DNA of 64,000 nucleotides from Oxyruncus cristatus (GCA_013399855.1 VXAY01005881.1:646599-710598), one strand, 5' to 3'; counted from the stretch's first letter, positions 52,101 to 64,000 are shown. The notes: a model not told the origin generated them from the sequence alone. Program-made: numbers and translations.

Positions 52101-55100
52101 TCTGTGGCAGATTCAAGGTGTTCTTTATAGTAATGAAAAGTAAGGCAGCTTAATAGCTAAGCACCAGATTGATATTTGGGAGATGTGAAGTCACTTCGTT
52201 CCCATACACCTTTTGTTTTGTAGCTGGCATGCTTCCAGATATCTCTGGGTTCATCCTTAGTACCAGAGGGTAAAACTAATTAAACAGGAGTAAGACATGT
52301 TAGATAAATATAGAAAGCGTCAAAGTAACCCAGCCACACACAGCACAAGCAAGTACTGTTTGCAGTAATGTTGTTTTTCACATGTAAGAAGGGAAAAATC
52401 ATTCCTCTCTTAATTGCCAACTGCTTAGTCTTAGACAATAGGAGCTAAAGCACAGGTTAATCCGAGGAGATTACACACCACCCCCAGCGCAGATACACAA
52501 AGCAGCTTGTTCCACCTATCCTTTCAAAGTACAAAGTGACTTCACATCAAGGAGCCCCAAGAATGTGGGCAAGTTTGTCCTAGCGTGCTGAAACTTCACA
52601 TCAGGACTTAACTGCTCATGCCTATCAGTCATACGGATTGCCCTACGATCCTCCCGGACTGTGCAGCTTCTGCCTCATGGCAGCAGAGGAATTGGGATAC
52701 ACACAAATATGCAGAAGGCTTTGTGGGAAAACACCATGGGGGCTCAAGTAACCTCTCCCAGTGTAGAGGAGAAAAGCTACAGAATGACTGTTCATTCCTG
52801 TGTGCTTCAGCACCAGTGCCACCACACCACCTAACACTAACTGAGAGGGGGAAACAGTGGCCTGCAATCTACAGCAGCAGCAATGTGGACCTTACTTAAT
52901 CTTATGGAATTAAAGATGTGAAAGCAAAGATATAAAGGAATGACATTGGCTTTGACTCCACAATTCCTTCAGTTCTGTGCATCAGTGGACTTATTAAAAA
53001 ACTTGTTTAATAAGACAACACACCTCGTGCATGTAGGCTCTTAATACACTATGTTGATTTCAGCCTCTCTTTGGTATGTTCCCAGGGCTGCTGCAATAAA
53101 TATCACAATTTAGCTCCAGCTTTTAATTCAATCAGCTGTCAAATACATAGTATACATTGAAATATCTTTCCTTCTCTATGAGAAAGAAAAATTTAAGATT
53201 AACGGAAAAGACCCCTGGGTCAGGCTTAGAAAAAAGGTACAGAAAAGATTTGGCTTTTCAAGCTTTGTATATGTTCCACAGTTCTCCCAGTATCACTAAG
53301 TCTTTTCATCTCAGGGGAATTACATTTGATAGCATATTTAGTTCACAGGACTAGCACAGTTACATTAAACAGAGGCTGCTAATAAAACACTGCATCTCCC
53401 TCCCCCCGGCACTCCATTTGCCATGATGTAAAAGGCAGACACCCCATAGAGAAATTAATCAGAAAGAAGGGGAATGAATCTAAAGAGTGAAAATTAGAGA
53501 CCCCATGACATCTACATCCATCTACCACATCCAGATGAAACAGTGTCCCAAAACTCATGGATTTATTAAGATCCTTCTGAGAGATGGAAGGGGTTATAGA
53601 ATTCAGCATATCATCATCAATATAAAATACAGTTATTTAAATGGAAAGATTTCTCTTTGCTCATCAGTGAAGCTCCACAGAGAACACAATGTTCTTTAGA
53701 GGAAAGCACACCTGCTTTGCTCTGAAAAGTGATGAAAAAGACTTAAAGCCAGATCCTATAGAGGCAGCATCAGTCTGACTTCTGTAAAACCATGCTGCTT
53801 TACCTTCAATAAGGATACAGCCTAAGTATCTACATTTCTCTCATACAGGGAAATCTAAGGAAGTGTCTGTGTTCAAAAAAATCCCAAACAAATCATAATC
53901 ATCTGTCCTCACATCCCAGTTCTTCCCTATTTGGTCTAATGTTCTAAAGGTTTTCAACAGCAGAACTATTCCAACATAAGGAAAGCCTAAAACTGTCCTA
54001 TGGACACCTTCATTTCCATTTAGCCCTTAACCAGATACTCATCTGTCAGTCCTACAGAGACATTTGCGGAATCAAATGAGGCTGTATAAGGGAAGGATTC
54101 CAAATGCTTCAGCTAAAAAATTTGGCTAAAATGGGTTAACCTGGATAGAATGTGAAAGAAGCAATCTTGACTTATAGTACACATGCACTATTCTAACTTT
54201 TGTAGACTTAAACTTGTAGAAGAGAGGATGGATTTAACCAGCAAGGCAAATAGTAAGACGTGGATGGATTATGCAGCACCTTTTAAACCACCATGCAGGT
54301 TTTGTTTCCAACACCCTAACTAAATGCCAGGATTTAAATTTATGACACATGTGCAAAATAGATGCAAGAAGAACCTCATGAACCTTAACTCTTACAGAAA
54401 GTACTGCATTTATGAAGCAATACTCAGGTTAGAGTTTCCTCAAAAGGAATTTAGTAGAGCAAGGTTTGAAATGCTACTTTCAAATCTGTAATGTTTGATT
54501 CAGGTAGACCTGAACTTGGAGTGGGGAGCAGAGAGTGAAAGACCCTTAAGTTAATCATATCCCTCCACAAGACAGGATACAGGATAAATACAACACCTTT
54601 CCTGTATAAGTTATGTCACTTCAGAGGTTGCAGGTGAATAAAGCTGAATCAGCCAAGCCTATTTATTTTACCAAAATAAAAAATTAACTTTGTTACAAAT
54701 TCAGGCTCACCTCTTCTAGACACACATAGACTGCAAAAATTTCAACAGGAGAAGAATTCCAAGTATAAAGCTGCTTCTGTTCTCTAACACCAACATTATT
54801 TCAATCTTGGCAGCTCTGGGTCAAAGATCAGAACTGGGCCTTGAGAGATTATTAAATAAGTACTAAAGTAGAATGAGGACTATATTATATGCTCTTGCTA
54901 GGCAGTCTTATGCCTCCTGTGTCACAAACACTCTCTTTGCAGCAAGTGGCTGCACATCAGAAGATAGGAAGTATCAAATTTTGCCAGAGCTGACTTCCAA
55001 AATACATCATCATTGATTCAGAGTGGGAAAAAAAAAGCTTATTACCTCATGCTCTGGCAGACTGTTGAGGTGAGGAGAACACAATGATCTCGAGAAAGGC

Positions 55101-55552
55101 TGGTAACATCCAAATGAGGGTGGAAAGGCACTTTGCACATATTAAAGAATCCTGTTCATACCCATACTCAAGTAAAAAAAAACCACCCAAAACATCATAG
55201 TAGAGACTGCAACCAAATTACAAGATAGCACTCCCATCGGTTGCTATCAGTGCAAGCCCACTATTGACAGGAACACCTTTGGTACAGTCCTGCCTAGCCC
55301 ACCTTCCTCACTTTATCTCCCCAAGTGCTCCTTCTGTTTTCTCCATCTTCACAGCAGCTTACTTGCCTTTCTGCCACTGCATATGCAAAAGAAAGCAAAC
55401 AACTTGTTGCCCAGGCCCACTGTTTTTCAGAAAAGCGCCTCTGAGCCTCTCAGTTCATAAGGAGCCCCCTGCTTATATTTACGCAACAGCCCAGTGCCCA
55501 AGCAGCCTCTGGTAACAATGCTACAGACATTCTATTTAACAAAGTTCACTAG
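46195..55552. other. No gene recognised
   Basis: A-run at 47302-47313 and a GT-rich patch near 50208-50255. The longest frame is 107 codons (49077-49400, minus). A homeodomain-rich A+T stretch at 47160-47480 could be conserved non-coding DNA, but nothing in it is specific. Confidence 0.7.
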
Positions 55553-56455
55553 ATCATAGAATAATTTAGGTTGGAAAAGACAAGTCCAGTCTTAATGCAG
55601 CACTGCCAAACTGTGGCCTTAAGCACCACATCCACATCTTTTACAAACAGCCAGGGGTGGTTACTCCACCACTTCCCTGGGCAGCCTGTCCCAATGCTTG
55701 ACAGCCCTTTCCATGAAGAAATTTTTCCTAACATCTGATCTAAACTTTCCCTGGCACAACTTGAGGCCATTTCCTCTCATTCTCTTGCTTGTTACCAGAG
55801 AGATGAGACCAACCCCCATCTCACTACAACCTCCTTTCAGGTAGTTGTAGACAGTGATGAGGTCCCCCCCGAACCTCCTTTTCTTCAGACTAAGCAACCA
55901 CACCATCCTCAGTCACTCCTCATAACAGTTGTACTCCAGACCCTTCTCCAGCTCCCTTGCCCTTCTCTGCACACACTCCAGCACCTCAGTGTCTTTCTTG
56001 CAGTGAGGGGCCCAGAACTGAACACAGCACTCAAGGTGTGGCCTCACCAGTGCCAGGCTCAGGGGGAGGATCATCGTCCTGATCCTGCTGGTCACACTAT
56101 GTCTGATACAAGCCATTGGCCTTCTTGGCCACCTGGGCACACTGCTGGCTCATGTTCAGTCAGCTGTCAAACAGAACCCTCAGATCCTTTGCCACTGGGC
56201 AGCTTTCCAATCACTCTTCCCCAAGCCTGTAGTGCTTCCTGGGGTTGTTGTGACCCAGGCACAGGACTCAGCACTTCACTGGTTGAAGCTCATACAACTG
56301 TCCTCAGCCCATTGATCCAGCCTGTCCTGATCCCTCTGCAGGGCCTTCCTACCTCCAGTAGACCAACACTCCTGACCTGCTTGGTGTCATCTGCAGATTG
56401 ACTAAGGGTGCCCTCAATCCCCTCAGCGATAAAGACATTAAACAGAACTGGATCA
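55553..56455 (-). mobile_element. CR1 non-LTR retrotransposon, 5'-truncated, 3' half of the reverse transcriptase
   Basis: Read on the minus strand, this is the distal part of the CR1 second open reading frame followed by its 3' end. At 56380-56397 it encodes SADDTK, matching the conserved (F/Y)ADD catalytic box of the reverse transcriptase with both aspartates kept. Next come an [14 protein letters not shown] segment (within 55913-56140) and a KKRRFGGD...YNYLKGG segment (within 55661-55906), both typical of the CR1 C-terminal region. The copy is dead. The SADDTK frame is shifted relative to the downstream frame, so there is a frameshift between about 56140 and 56380. The downstream frame has an in-frame TGA at 55913-55915, where CR1 normally has an arginine codon, a change expected from CpG decay. 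The element ends at 55553 with a single ATTCTATGAT-type terminus. The 5' side stops near 56455, the usual 5' truncation of CR1. The family is seen directly; the subfamily is not assigned. Confidence 0.95.
55661..56140 (-). pseudogene. CR1 reverse transcriptase C-terminal coding remnant with one in-frame stop
   Basis: This is the best-preserved coding stretch of the CR1 copy. Two open segments, 55913-56140 and 55661-55906, lie in the same minus-strand frame and are separated only by a TGA at 55913-55915. The first carries the VRPHLE motif and the basic VQRRAREL stretch. The second carries [14 protein letters not shown] and the [11 protein letters not shown] tail that closes the CR1 protein. 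It is not expressed as a useful protein: the 5' two-thirds of the element is missing and the catalytic box lies in another frame. It is listed so that an automated gene finder hit here is read as transposon sequence, not as a host gene. Confidence 0.9.
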
Positions 56456-58959
56456 CTATTTACCTAAAGATCAGAAATTTGATATTAACAATTCCTCCCA
56501 GGATTACAATATAACCATCCAACAATACCACCAACAGAACAGCAAACCACATGAAAGCACCATGACTATGACAAAGATTATCCCAGTACTTAGTTTTTCA
56601 AAGTGATGACGTATATCTTGGGCTGTGGCAACACCTACAATACCAAGATATTTCATTCTACCACTGCAGTGATAGCAAAGTGCTATCCTGGTGACATGAT
56701 AGAAAAGAACAAGTCAAAGGAATCATTCAAGTAACATCATTTAGTAAGATTATTTAGGCTACAACTTCTGGGAGTTAAGAATCATTCCAGACACATCCTA
56801 CAAATGCTATTGTGCTGTCTTTGTAAAAGACAGAAGGGGAAAGGATGAAAACATTTGTAACAAATGCTCATGACATTTTAAACCAAGCTAATTATCTATG
56901 CTTAAGTATTCTTTCGAGGATGTTGCTTTATTTAACTGGTAAAAGGCTTACAGGGACTAGATCTTAGTTTTGATCAGCATTACACATGCAAACACTCTGC
57001 AAAATATTAACTAAGTGAAATGAAGTGAGTTGGAAGTTGTCATGTGTTTCTGACTTTGTGTAATGCCAGATTTTTCTAAGTTAACACTCACTGGATTACT
57101 CTTGCCATTTCCCTTGATTATTTTGCCCTACAGCCTAACAAACCAACAGGTATTATTTCGTTGCTATGTTCAGTACTGTGGTTTCCTCTCTTCTTATGTT
57201 ACTATCATAAGAACAGTAGGAGAGCTATTCTCCATGCCTTTTAAGAAAGAGGTCTGGTGCCATGGGCACCTGCTGAGTAGAAATGGAGAGGCCTTTCTGC
57301 CCTTGGCACGTTAAACCATTCCCTAATACAGTAGGCAAATGACAATTAAGATAAAGGCTCAGGTATATGAATAACTTTCACTATACATTAGACTTCACTC
57401 AAGGGTTAATAATCTGCCCAGGATTGAGGCCTGTGTGAAATGTCAGGATTTATCTGAAGCTGTAAGGAAGGCCTGTTCTAGCTTTCAACACCAGCAAATA
57501 AAACACCTGATCTTAACAAGATCACAAAGCAAAGCAATGCAATTTTGTTGCTACCACAGTTTTCTGCCTGAATGTGTGCCTATGTGTATAATAAAATGAA
57601 TCATTTCATCCACATAAACTTTCTCCAGGAACGTGACAATATCCAATTGTAAAAATATCAGTGAATTCCTACCTGAGGCAAGTTTAGCAGAATTCAGATT
57701 TGTTAGTGTTACAGTGACGAGTACCCTTTCCTCAGAAGCACATTTTTGTCCTGTAAATAATGTTCCTGCATTTGATGCAAAACATTTGGGCAGGTCCAGA
57801 CAGTATTACACTGATAGCTCTTGGATGTGGGGCATTTTCCAACAGCCAGAGTAAGGAACAAGGAGCCAAAACTACAACTTACTTGCCTCACTAACTTGTG
57901 TGCCTTTGCTCTTCCTCAGTTTACTCTCAATGGCACACTTCTAGGGACAGCTTGCTTTAATGTTTGCTGAGTGCATGTACTATGCACCTAAATACTAATG
58001 ATTTCACAGCAGGGTGCTCAGCTTCAAAAAGTATTTTGGCACGGCATGCAAACTTCAGAAAAGCCTTAAATGAAAACTTCTCATCAGACTAAATACTTCA
58101 GTTCAAACTAACAATTTACATCAGAATAATTCACATCCACTTCAGGCTAAGTTGTATTTCAGGCTAACCATAACTTCTTGCACTATGATGAGAATAAGAG
58201 AACTCTAGTAGGAAATACACTCGTCAGCACTTTCTTCTCGTTTAAGCACAGTGCAGGCTTTGAAGTAGCAACAAATGAGAACAGGTGTATTTTGTAAACA
58301 AAATTCTACATCAACTTTCATGATTGAAGTGATTAAAAGACTCATTTTCCTTACTGTAAAGAGTAACAAAAATAAACACCTTTTTTTTTTTTTTTGCAAA
58401 GATATTAGGTTGATCAATTAGGACTATTGCAGAAAGACTTGAATTAGTCTGATTAGTCTCAGCTACTTAAATTCAGAAGCAGATGCCTCACTTTGCAAGA
58501 CTGGTGATTAAAGGCTGCATTCACAAAAAAAATTGGATTACGCACACTTAAGACAATACCTACCATTTTTCAGCTCTCCCCATCCTCAGCAGATGGCCTG
58601 TACAATTAGTGACTTCAAAAAATTCTCATTCAAACTCCTCCAAAGCCGAGGCAGGACTACCTTCACTTCTAGAGACAAAAGTATGTACAAGTCAAGACTA
58701 TTTTCAAATGTTCTTCTAATATTAGGACTGATCACACAGGTCAAGAAAGCCATTCAAACCATTTACACAGAGGCTTAAGACAAAACACAGCGCTTGCACA
58801 TTCCTGAAAGAGTGACCCATATGGCTACTAGCAGCGAGGGAGAGGCAGAATAATAATATGAGAGCCTTGGCAGCAAATAAAATCCACATCTCACCCTCGT
58901 AATGCTTCAGCCAGCACAAGTAAGTGAGAAAGCCAGGACTTGGAGACACAAAATGGCTC
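56456..58959. other. No gene recognised
   Basis: Unique-looking sequence left of the putative regulatory element. One T-run at 58381-58395. Open frames stay below about 85 codons and none is recognisable. Confidence 0.7.
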
Positions 58960-59190
58960 ATTATCTACCCCAGAAGGCACAGCACTGCCAAGCTGCGCTT
59001 TATCAAGTCCTTAACAGGTGTAAAATTAGCACTTGTTATTAAAGACAATGGAGTTACATGTATTGCCAGCAGCTGAAGAAATGCGCTAGAATTGTTTTCA
59101 CCTCCAGTTAATTCGCCACCCTTCAATAATGCACACAAAGCCTGTAAATTAGAGGAGTGCTTCCTGAAGCATGGCAGTGAGCTAAGCCAG
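58960..59190. promoter_or_regulatory. Possible conserved non-coding element / enhancer
   Basis: A compact stretch carries several transcription-factor-like words: AGGTGTAA at 59016-59023 (T-box half-site-like), ACAATGG at 59045-59051 (SOX-type core), CAGCTG at 59070-59075 (E-box), and TTATTAAAG and GTTAATTC (homeodomain-like). Three CpGs survive in otherwise CpG-poor DNA. It encodes nothing recognisable. The texture resembles vertebrate conserved non-coding elements, but conservation cannot be judged from one sequence and short motifs occur by chance. Confidence 0.2.
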
Positions 59191-61775
59191 TGTGTGAGCA
59201 TCCTCTCTAAAACACAGGTGCTTTACTGAAAGAAGGCCTGAGGACTAAATCCTCTCTTCATCAATACTGATGTAAATTCAAACAAACTACATTTACCTGT
59301 GTGTACTCTCAGGTAAAGCTGTGCCAGTGTAATCTGTTCTCAGAATCCGGAGCTGTAAGAAATCCTTGCAAGCAAATTCCAGTACAGAGCTATTTTCAGC
59401 TTTTCTAACCCCACTGAGGACAGATCAACCACCTGCACCAATATCCTCTCTTCTCAACTACTTACAATTCATTCCTGGGAATGAAGCAGAGAAAGGTGTT
59501 ATTTACTGAGAGAAGCAAAATCCTATTTCAGATGAATCTCATTATAGCAGATGACCTCTGGTTTAAGACAAGGAGCCACTGAATCACTCAGGACTGTGTA
59601 GCTTCATTGTATATTTTCCTGCTTTTAATACCACGCTTAGCTGTGAAAGCAAATTATTTAGATACATACCACACATAGGAATGCATCTAACTGCTGAGCC
59701 ATTTCATTCAATAGCACTACACTTCTCACCACCTTCCCCCTTCTCCCCAGTTAGTGGGAGAATGGTTGGCCAGCATCAAACAAATCTGACCAAGGACAGA
59801 AATCTCAGTGATAATTACATTCTCACAGGGTTTCATGAAAACTGGCAGTGAGATAGAGGAGGAAATTAACTCCTCCACCAAGGGAAGGGCAGATGCAAGT
59901 CAGGCCTCTCGCAGTCCCCATGGCAGCAATTGGCCAGGCAGCCAGCACTCAATTTGCTCTGCACTAGCTACAGCACACGCTACCTTTTGTCTGCTGGGAC
60001 TGCCACTGGGAATGTGTGTGGAGCTCAGCTTTAGTGGGAGGTGGTGGAGGGGAGGTGTTTGTAAGTCAGTAAGAAACTGTGCTTCTCTGCTTCTCCTGCC
60101 GGGTATCTGGCACAGCCTGAAATGAGAACTACAAGGCAATGCTCTCTTGCTTTAGTTTTGATACTGAATCTATTACTGGTGCATTTGGGAATGCCACTGG
60201 TCTAATGGAGAACAACTAACTCAGAGTTACTAATAGCCGCAGGTTCTCTCCTGTTGCAATGTTCTGCAGTTTTCCTTTTGTCATTTTATGATGCAGCCAG
60301 AACATGTCTGAAACACCCAGTATAAAAACCAAACTGTATTTCTATTCAAAGGCCCCTGGACAAGTTCAGGTTTGGACAAAACGGGGGGAAAAAAACCCTG
60401 TTTGCTAAGGTATGAAACATCTTACCACTGTCTTTGGTTCATAACACATCTTAGAGAAGGCAAAAATCAACATATAGCAAATAAAAAGAGCAATTTCTTT
60501 TTACACAGGGCAAATCTCCAGCTCTTGTTGGATTGATAGGTGTGGTGAGTAACCAGCATACTGCCAGGGCTGTCAAGTCATCACTTCAGCTGGCTGCAGT
60601 ACAAGGCTGAGTCCTTTCACATGGTCACCGCTCCCCTCTCTGCGTGCAAATAGACTACAGACTTTTCACTCCTTGTTACAAATGCACTGGGATATCTGTT
60701 ATTTCTTTATCAGTCTCACATCCCTCTGGGCATAGGAGTGATCGCCATCTGATGCATGTAAATGCTAACAAAACCCACCATCTTGATATTAAATGGTTTA
60801 AAACTTAAGGTACAAGAAATGGCAACAGCAGTGGAAGGTTTCGGGTGGCCCACAGAGTTCTGCCATGCTGTCACTGACATCTGTGGCATTGCTAAACTAG
60901 ACCTGGGCCTTCTCAGAGACTAAGAACTAGCAGGAGAACTTGAATTATAGTCTGGTTGCCACAGATATTTCTGTCAACCAGAGGAGCTGCTCAGTCATGC
61001 ACTGACCCTCTCCCCAGCCTACACGGGTACACTTCAGAAATTAAAAGCAGCAACAGGTTACTTAGAAGAGGACATGCCAACGCCCTGCAGGCTGGCAAAA
61101 CTCATCAGTCATTCACTCTGATAAGATGAGAGCACAACAAAGGCAAGGCTGATGCAACAGCTTTGTAAACACAGAGCCGCACTGGCTTTGTTGAAGTATT
61201 GCCACATTTTAAACTTAACATACAAACAGCCGAACTACTGCCTGTGCAGAGTGTTGCTGTGTGAGGCTACAGTTAAATCACCCCTTGCAAAGTATCAGGA
61301 GCTCTGTGTAAATAGCAACACAGTGGAAGCCACTTCAAATGCATGCAACAACTTGCATGTGTCCTCGAGTGCCACGAGCAGCCCTACACCTCACTTACCC
61401 TCAGCTGGAAAAGTATTAGCTAGCTGCATATATGCCAGGAGCAGAGACAGGCTCTTGCCCAGAAAAGGAAGGCAGGGCACTAGAATTTCCAAAGGTTCCC
61501 AGTTAGTTTGCATATGGTGCTCTCAGACTGCTGTGCTCATTTCCAGCCTGATTATTAACACTGCTAATGGGGAAAGGCCTTGGAGGACAAGGAGTGCACA
61601 GCTGCACACCTGGCGCATACAGAGCCAAGATTCCTAGCCATATCCCCAGCTTATACAGACCTATCTATTATATTAACTGATCTTGTAACATGAGTGATTC
61701 AAACAGCACATCAAATAAGCACCATGGAGGGGTAAATTTTACAAAAACTTTCAATCCTATATTTAAATTACATAC
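59191..61775. other. No gene recognised
   Basis: Somewhat less A+T-rich than the rest. It holds the longest open frame of the window, 61152-61637 (plus, 161 codons). Its peptide has no signal sequence, domain or compositional pattern I recognise, and no promoter or splice context supports it. A 105-codon frame at 59808-60125 is likewise unsupported. Confidence 0.6.
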
Positions 61776-61896
61776 CTGAAAAGGGATCTTTAGTTGAAAT
61801 GGTAAACCAGTCAGTGTGTTCTCACTGGAAGTGACAACAGTGACATCAGTGTATATCTGGAAGTCTTTCCTCACATAATTAATCAGAATACCTTCC
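61776..61896 (-). CDS. Candidate internal exon of an unidentified protein (121 bp)
   Basis: On the minus strand a possible acceptor (TATTTTTCCTTT tract, then CAAAGTAG, cut at 61897/61896) is followed by an open frame of 40 codons plus one base. It ends in CAG with a good donor, GTATGT (61770-61775 on the complement). The intron phases would be 2 at the start and 0 at the end. The peptide alternates hydrophobic and polar residues (it includes DFQIYTDVTVVTSSENTL and ends GLPFQLKIPFQ), as in a beta-strand-rich extracellular domain. I do not recognise the family. The surrounding frame stays open from 61668 to 62018 (116 codons), which weakens the case that these borders are special. A chance exon-like arrangement is quite possible in 64 kb. 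Confidence 0.2.
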
Positions 61897-64000
61897 CTAC
61901 TTTGGATTTTAAAGGAAAAATAAATGAGATTTGCCATAGAAGTGTAATGCTTTGATGCTACTTGAAAGTGTTGGGTCAGCTGTCTACCAAGGATAGCCTC
62001 ATCAAGTAACTTCAACATTCAGATCAGAGAAGAGAATTTTTCCAGTCACAGGACCTTTGAAGAGAGCTCCAGGGCACCCCAAGAATATACCAGACTTTAG
62101 ACTGCATTTTGTTTCTTTTCCAAAGAGTAAAGAAATAAGGCAATATAATAAGCTCTGAAATTAACAAAAATAGTTGGTTTCCACATTCAACACTTCCCTC
62201 AGCTGCCTACTGGACCTTATATACAGAAATCCCATGCAATTGGAATCTGTCTTGCTGGAGTTCTTTGGGGCATGGATATGTGGTGCATATCCATTATTTC
62301 AATAGCTGTCTAAAAAAAATAATTAAAAAATCCTAGCAGTGTGAAGTTCCAGCTTTTGAATTTGGATTTAGTAACTATCATAGCTTAATGTCTTTAAGCA
62401 ACAGTGTAATGAAAAGTATGACACAAATATGAGCAGTTCAATGGGAAAAGGAGAAAACAGAGAAACCTTGTGTTTGCAAAAGTGTTTTAGACAATTGCTA
62501 CATCAAAGCTGTACATAGGGGTTTTCCATATTATTTGGTTGGTATGAGGCTGAGCATAAATGTGACCAAGGATACAAAGGGGAGCAGCACATGGCTGCCC
62601 GCAGTCTTCTCCACTCCTTTGTGCTTGCCCAGAATGCACAGCTTTTGCAAAGAAGTGCACAGTCCATGTTATTGGCATGTACTTCCATTATGGATGTATT
62701 TGTATATATTATTACATTTTCTTCCTTCTGTTTCTATCCCCAAAAGCTGAAGCAAAGCTTTCCCTCATTTCCTGTTGCATAAGTAACTAACATCATCGTC
62801 ACTTTGAAAACTGAGCAGTTTGAAAATGGCATCCCATCGGGTCTGCAGGGTTTCAGCTGAAGGTTTTCAGCTTCAGGCTTTGCTCTGTGCTCAGCAAAGG
62901 ACATTGTGAGAGCCATATTTTTAAGAACTGGTATGTGCTCAGTTTGAAGGGAAACACAGTAGTGTACTTTGTCCTTCCTCCTCATACCCTGTCTATTTAG
63001 GCTAAAAAATAGTGTTTGTACAGCACTTAGCCCCATGAGACTGAAGCCTTTCAGTACAAATGTAACTCATTTAAATGGTAATGTACAACAAAATGAGTGG
63101 CACCCTTCAAAACAAGCAGCATTTGTAAGTGTATCTGTGCCAGGTGCTGACAAATGGAGGGTTGTGGTTACAGGCGCAGGGAAAGGTCCTGGTGAGCCAA
63201 TATTTAAAAGTCAGTTTTTCCAGTCAAAGGCCAAACTCTAAAACATCTGCTTATTCCTCTACTGCTTGTGCCCTGAAGCACTGTGCCTGCCTCCCAAAGA
63301 GCAGCATATGAGGACTCCAAAGGTATTTCCTATACAAGGTCAGATCAATTAAAATGTGCTTTAAACTCAGTCACATGAGCTGTGGCAGTAGCTAAGGGCA
63401 GAATCTAAGGCAATCCTGTGACCTCGGGTAGAAGAGTCAGATAACAAGAAGGCATGGACCTGCTTTTTTCCCTACCTTGGAACTGAAGGCTTTGCTCCTT
63501 CTGGTCACCTAATATTGTTTTAATACCAGCAGTGCCAGGAATTAAATAGTGACCTGTCTCTTCTTCTGTTGAAGTCAACAGCACAGCTCCAAAACCGTCT
63601 TTCAAAAGTCAGAACAAACTCTTACACCCGTCCCAGGGAGCCCAAGCAGCACAGTGTGCACTACTACCTTCCTTTACCCCACCTCATAGGAAGCTTCTGT
63701 GGAAATGTTTACACGAAAGAAATAGATGAAGCAAAACCTTAGCAGTTGTACTTGCTCATTCCAGGGCCTGGGCTCTCCACTTGGAAGACAAATGAAACAA
63801 ACAACTGTCTCAGAGAGACCCTCTTACCACCAAGATTTGAAAGCTCCTATTCTTAATAGAATATATTTATACAGAAGTGCATCAAATGAATTATGCTACT
63901 GAGTAAATGTTGATGTAGTGGAGAGATGGCAGAAATGTGATTTGTGTCTGCTGTAAGAGCACCTCTTTACTCTCCATCCCCCACTGAGACGTAGTCAAGT
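61897..64000. other. No gene recognised
   Basis: Apart from flanking the exon candidate, this end of the window shows only short unrecognisable frames of up to about 100 codons (62734-63036, minus). No repeats recognised. Confidence 0.7.

Noticed and set aside
56003..56401. 132-codon plus-strand frame
   Set aside because: It is antisense to the CR1 reverse transcriptase and has no independent support.
57883..57960. Minus-strand GTAAGT donor with a short open stretch upstream, considered as a third exon
   Set aside because: The acceptor has a poor pyrimidine tract and the segment is only about 58 bases, so chance is the better explanation.
61152..61637. 161-codon plus-strand open frame, the longest in the window
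   Set aside because: No recognisable domain, no promoter, splice or codon-use support, and one frame of this length is not surprising over six frames of 64 kb in a slightly G+C-richer patch.
61668..62018. Possible similarity of the peptide to TMEM131-type repeated domains
   Set aside because: The resemblance was a few residues in a beta-strand pattern. A true avian orthologue should match far better, so no name is given.
1..64000. Search for endogenous retrovirus LTRs, tRNA, rRNA, snRNA, CRISPR or operon-like structures
   Set aside because: No LTR pair, primer-binding site, cloverleaf, spaced direct-repeat array or closely packed genes were seen by eye.

Overview
The window looks like non-coding, interspersed-repeat-poor nuclear DNA from a bird. 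The main evidence is CR1 non-LTR retrotransposons: one long fragment at 55553-56455 (minus strand), one clear 3' end at 7705-7899 (plus strand), and several much older 3'-tail remnants. The clear copies end in the ATTCTATGA-type CR1 terminus, and CR1 is the dominant avian retrotransposon. The rest is A+T-rich, poor in CpG, studded with A-runs, and free of bacterial-type gene organisation. The style of the 7705-7899 copy hints at a neoavian or passerine host, but that is weak.

I recognise no host protein-coding gene. The longest open frames (161, 140, 135, 132 and 127 codons) have no recognisable domains. They look like chance frames, except the 132-codon frame at 56003-56401, which is antisense to the CR1. 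Two short minus-strand segments, 61776-61896 and 24264-24366, have the form of internal exons: acceptor, open frame, strong donor. I offer them only as low-confidence candidates. They fit a second observation, that long A-runs lie almost entirely on the plus strand (about 14 sites against 2 for T-runs, by eye). This would suit a large intron of a gene transcribed right to left. Otherwise the window is intergenic.

Layout: 1-5564 is unannotated DNA with A-runs. An old CR1-like tail lies at 5565-5655 and the clear plus-strand CR1 3' end at 7705-7899. From 7900 to 12000 there are long poly(A) tracts, a second old CR1-like tail, and an assembly gap inside a poly(A) run. A small CTCTGAAAA tandem repeat is at 15592-15660 and a local CpG cluster with a YY1-like site at 16130-16400. 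Degenerate CR1 tails are at 18598-18796 and 26950-27055. A TTG/poly-G low-complexity block is at 34735-34903, a second gap at 41276-41292, and poly(A) plus a 33-bp duplication at 46021-46126. The long CR1 follows at 55553-56455, then a possible conserved regulatory element at 58960-59190 and the better exon candidate at 61776-61896.

I found no convincing tRNA, rRNA, snRNA, CRISPR array, DNA transposon, endogenous retrovirus or complete gene. No undescribed biological system is visible. The most testable points are the strand asymmetry with its exon candidates and the two putative regulatory elements.
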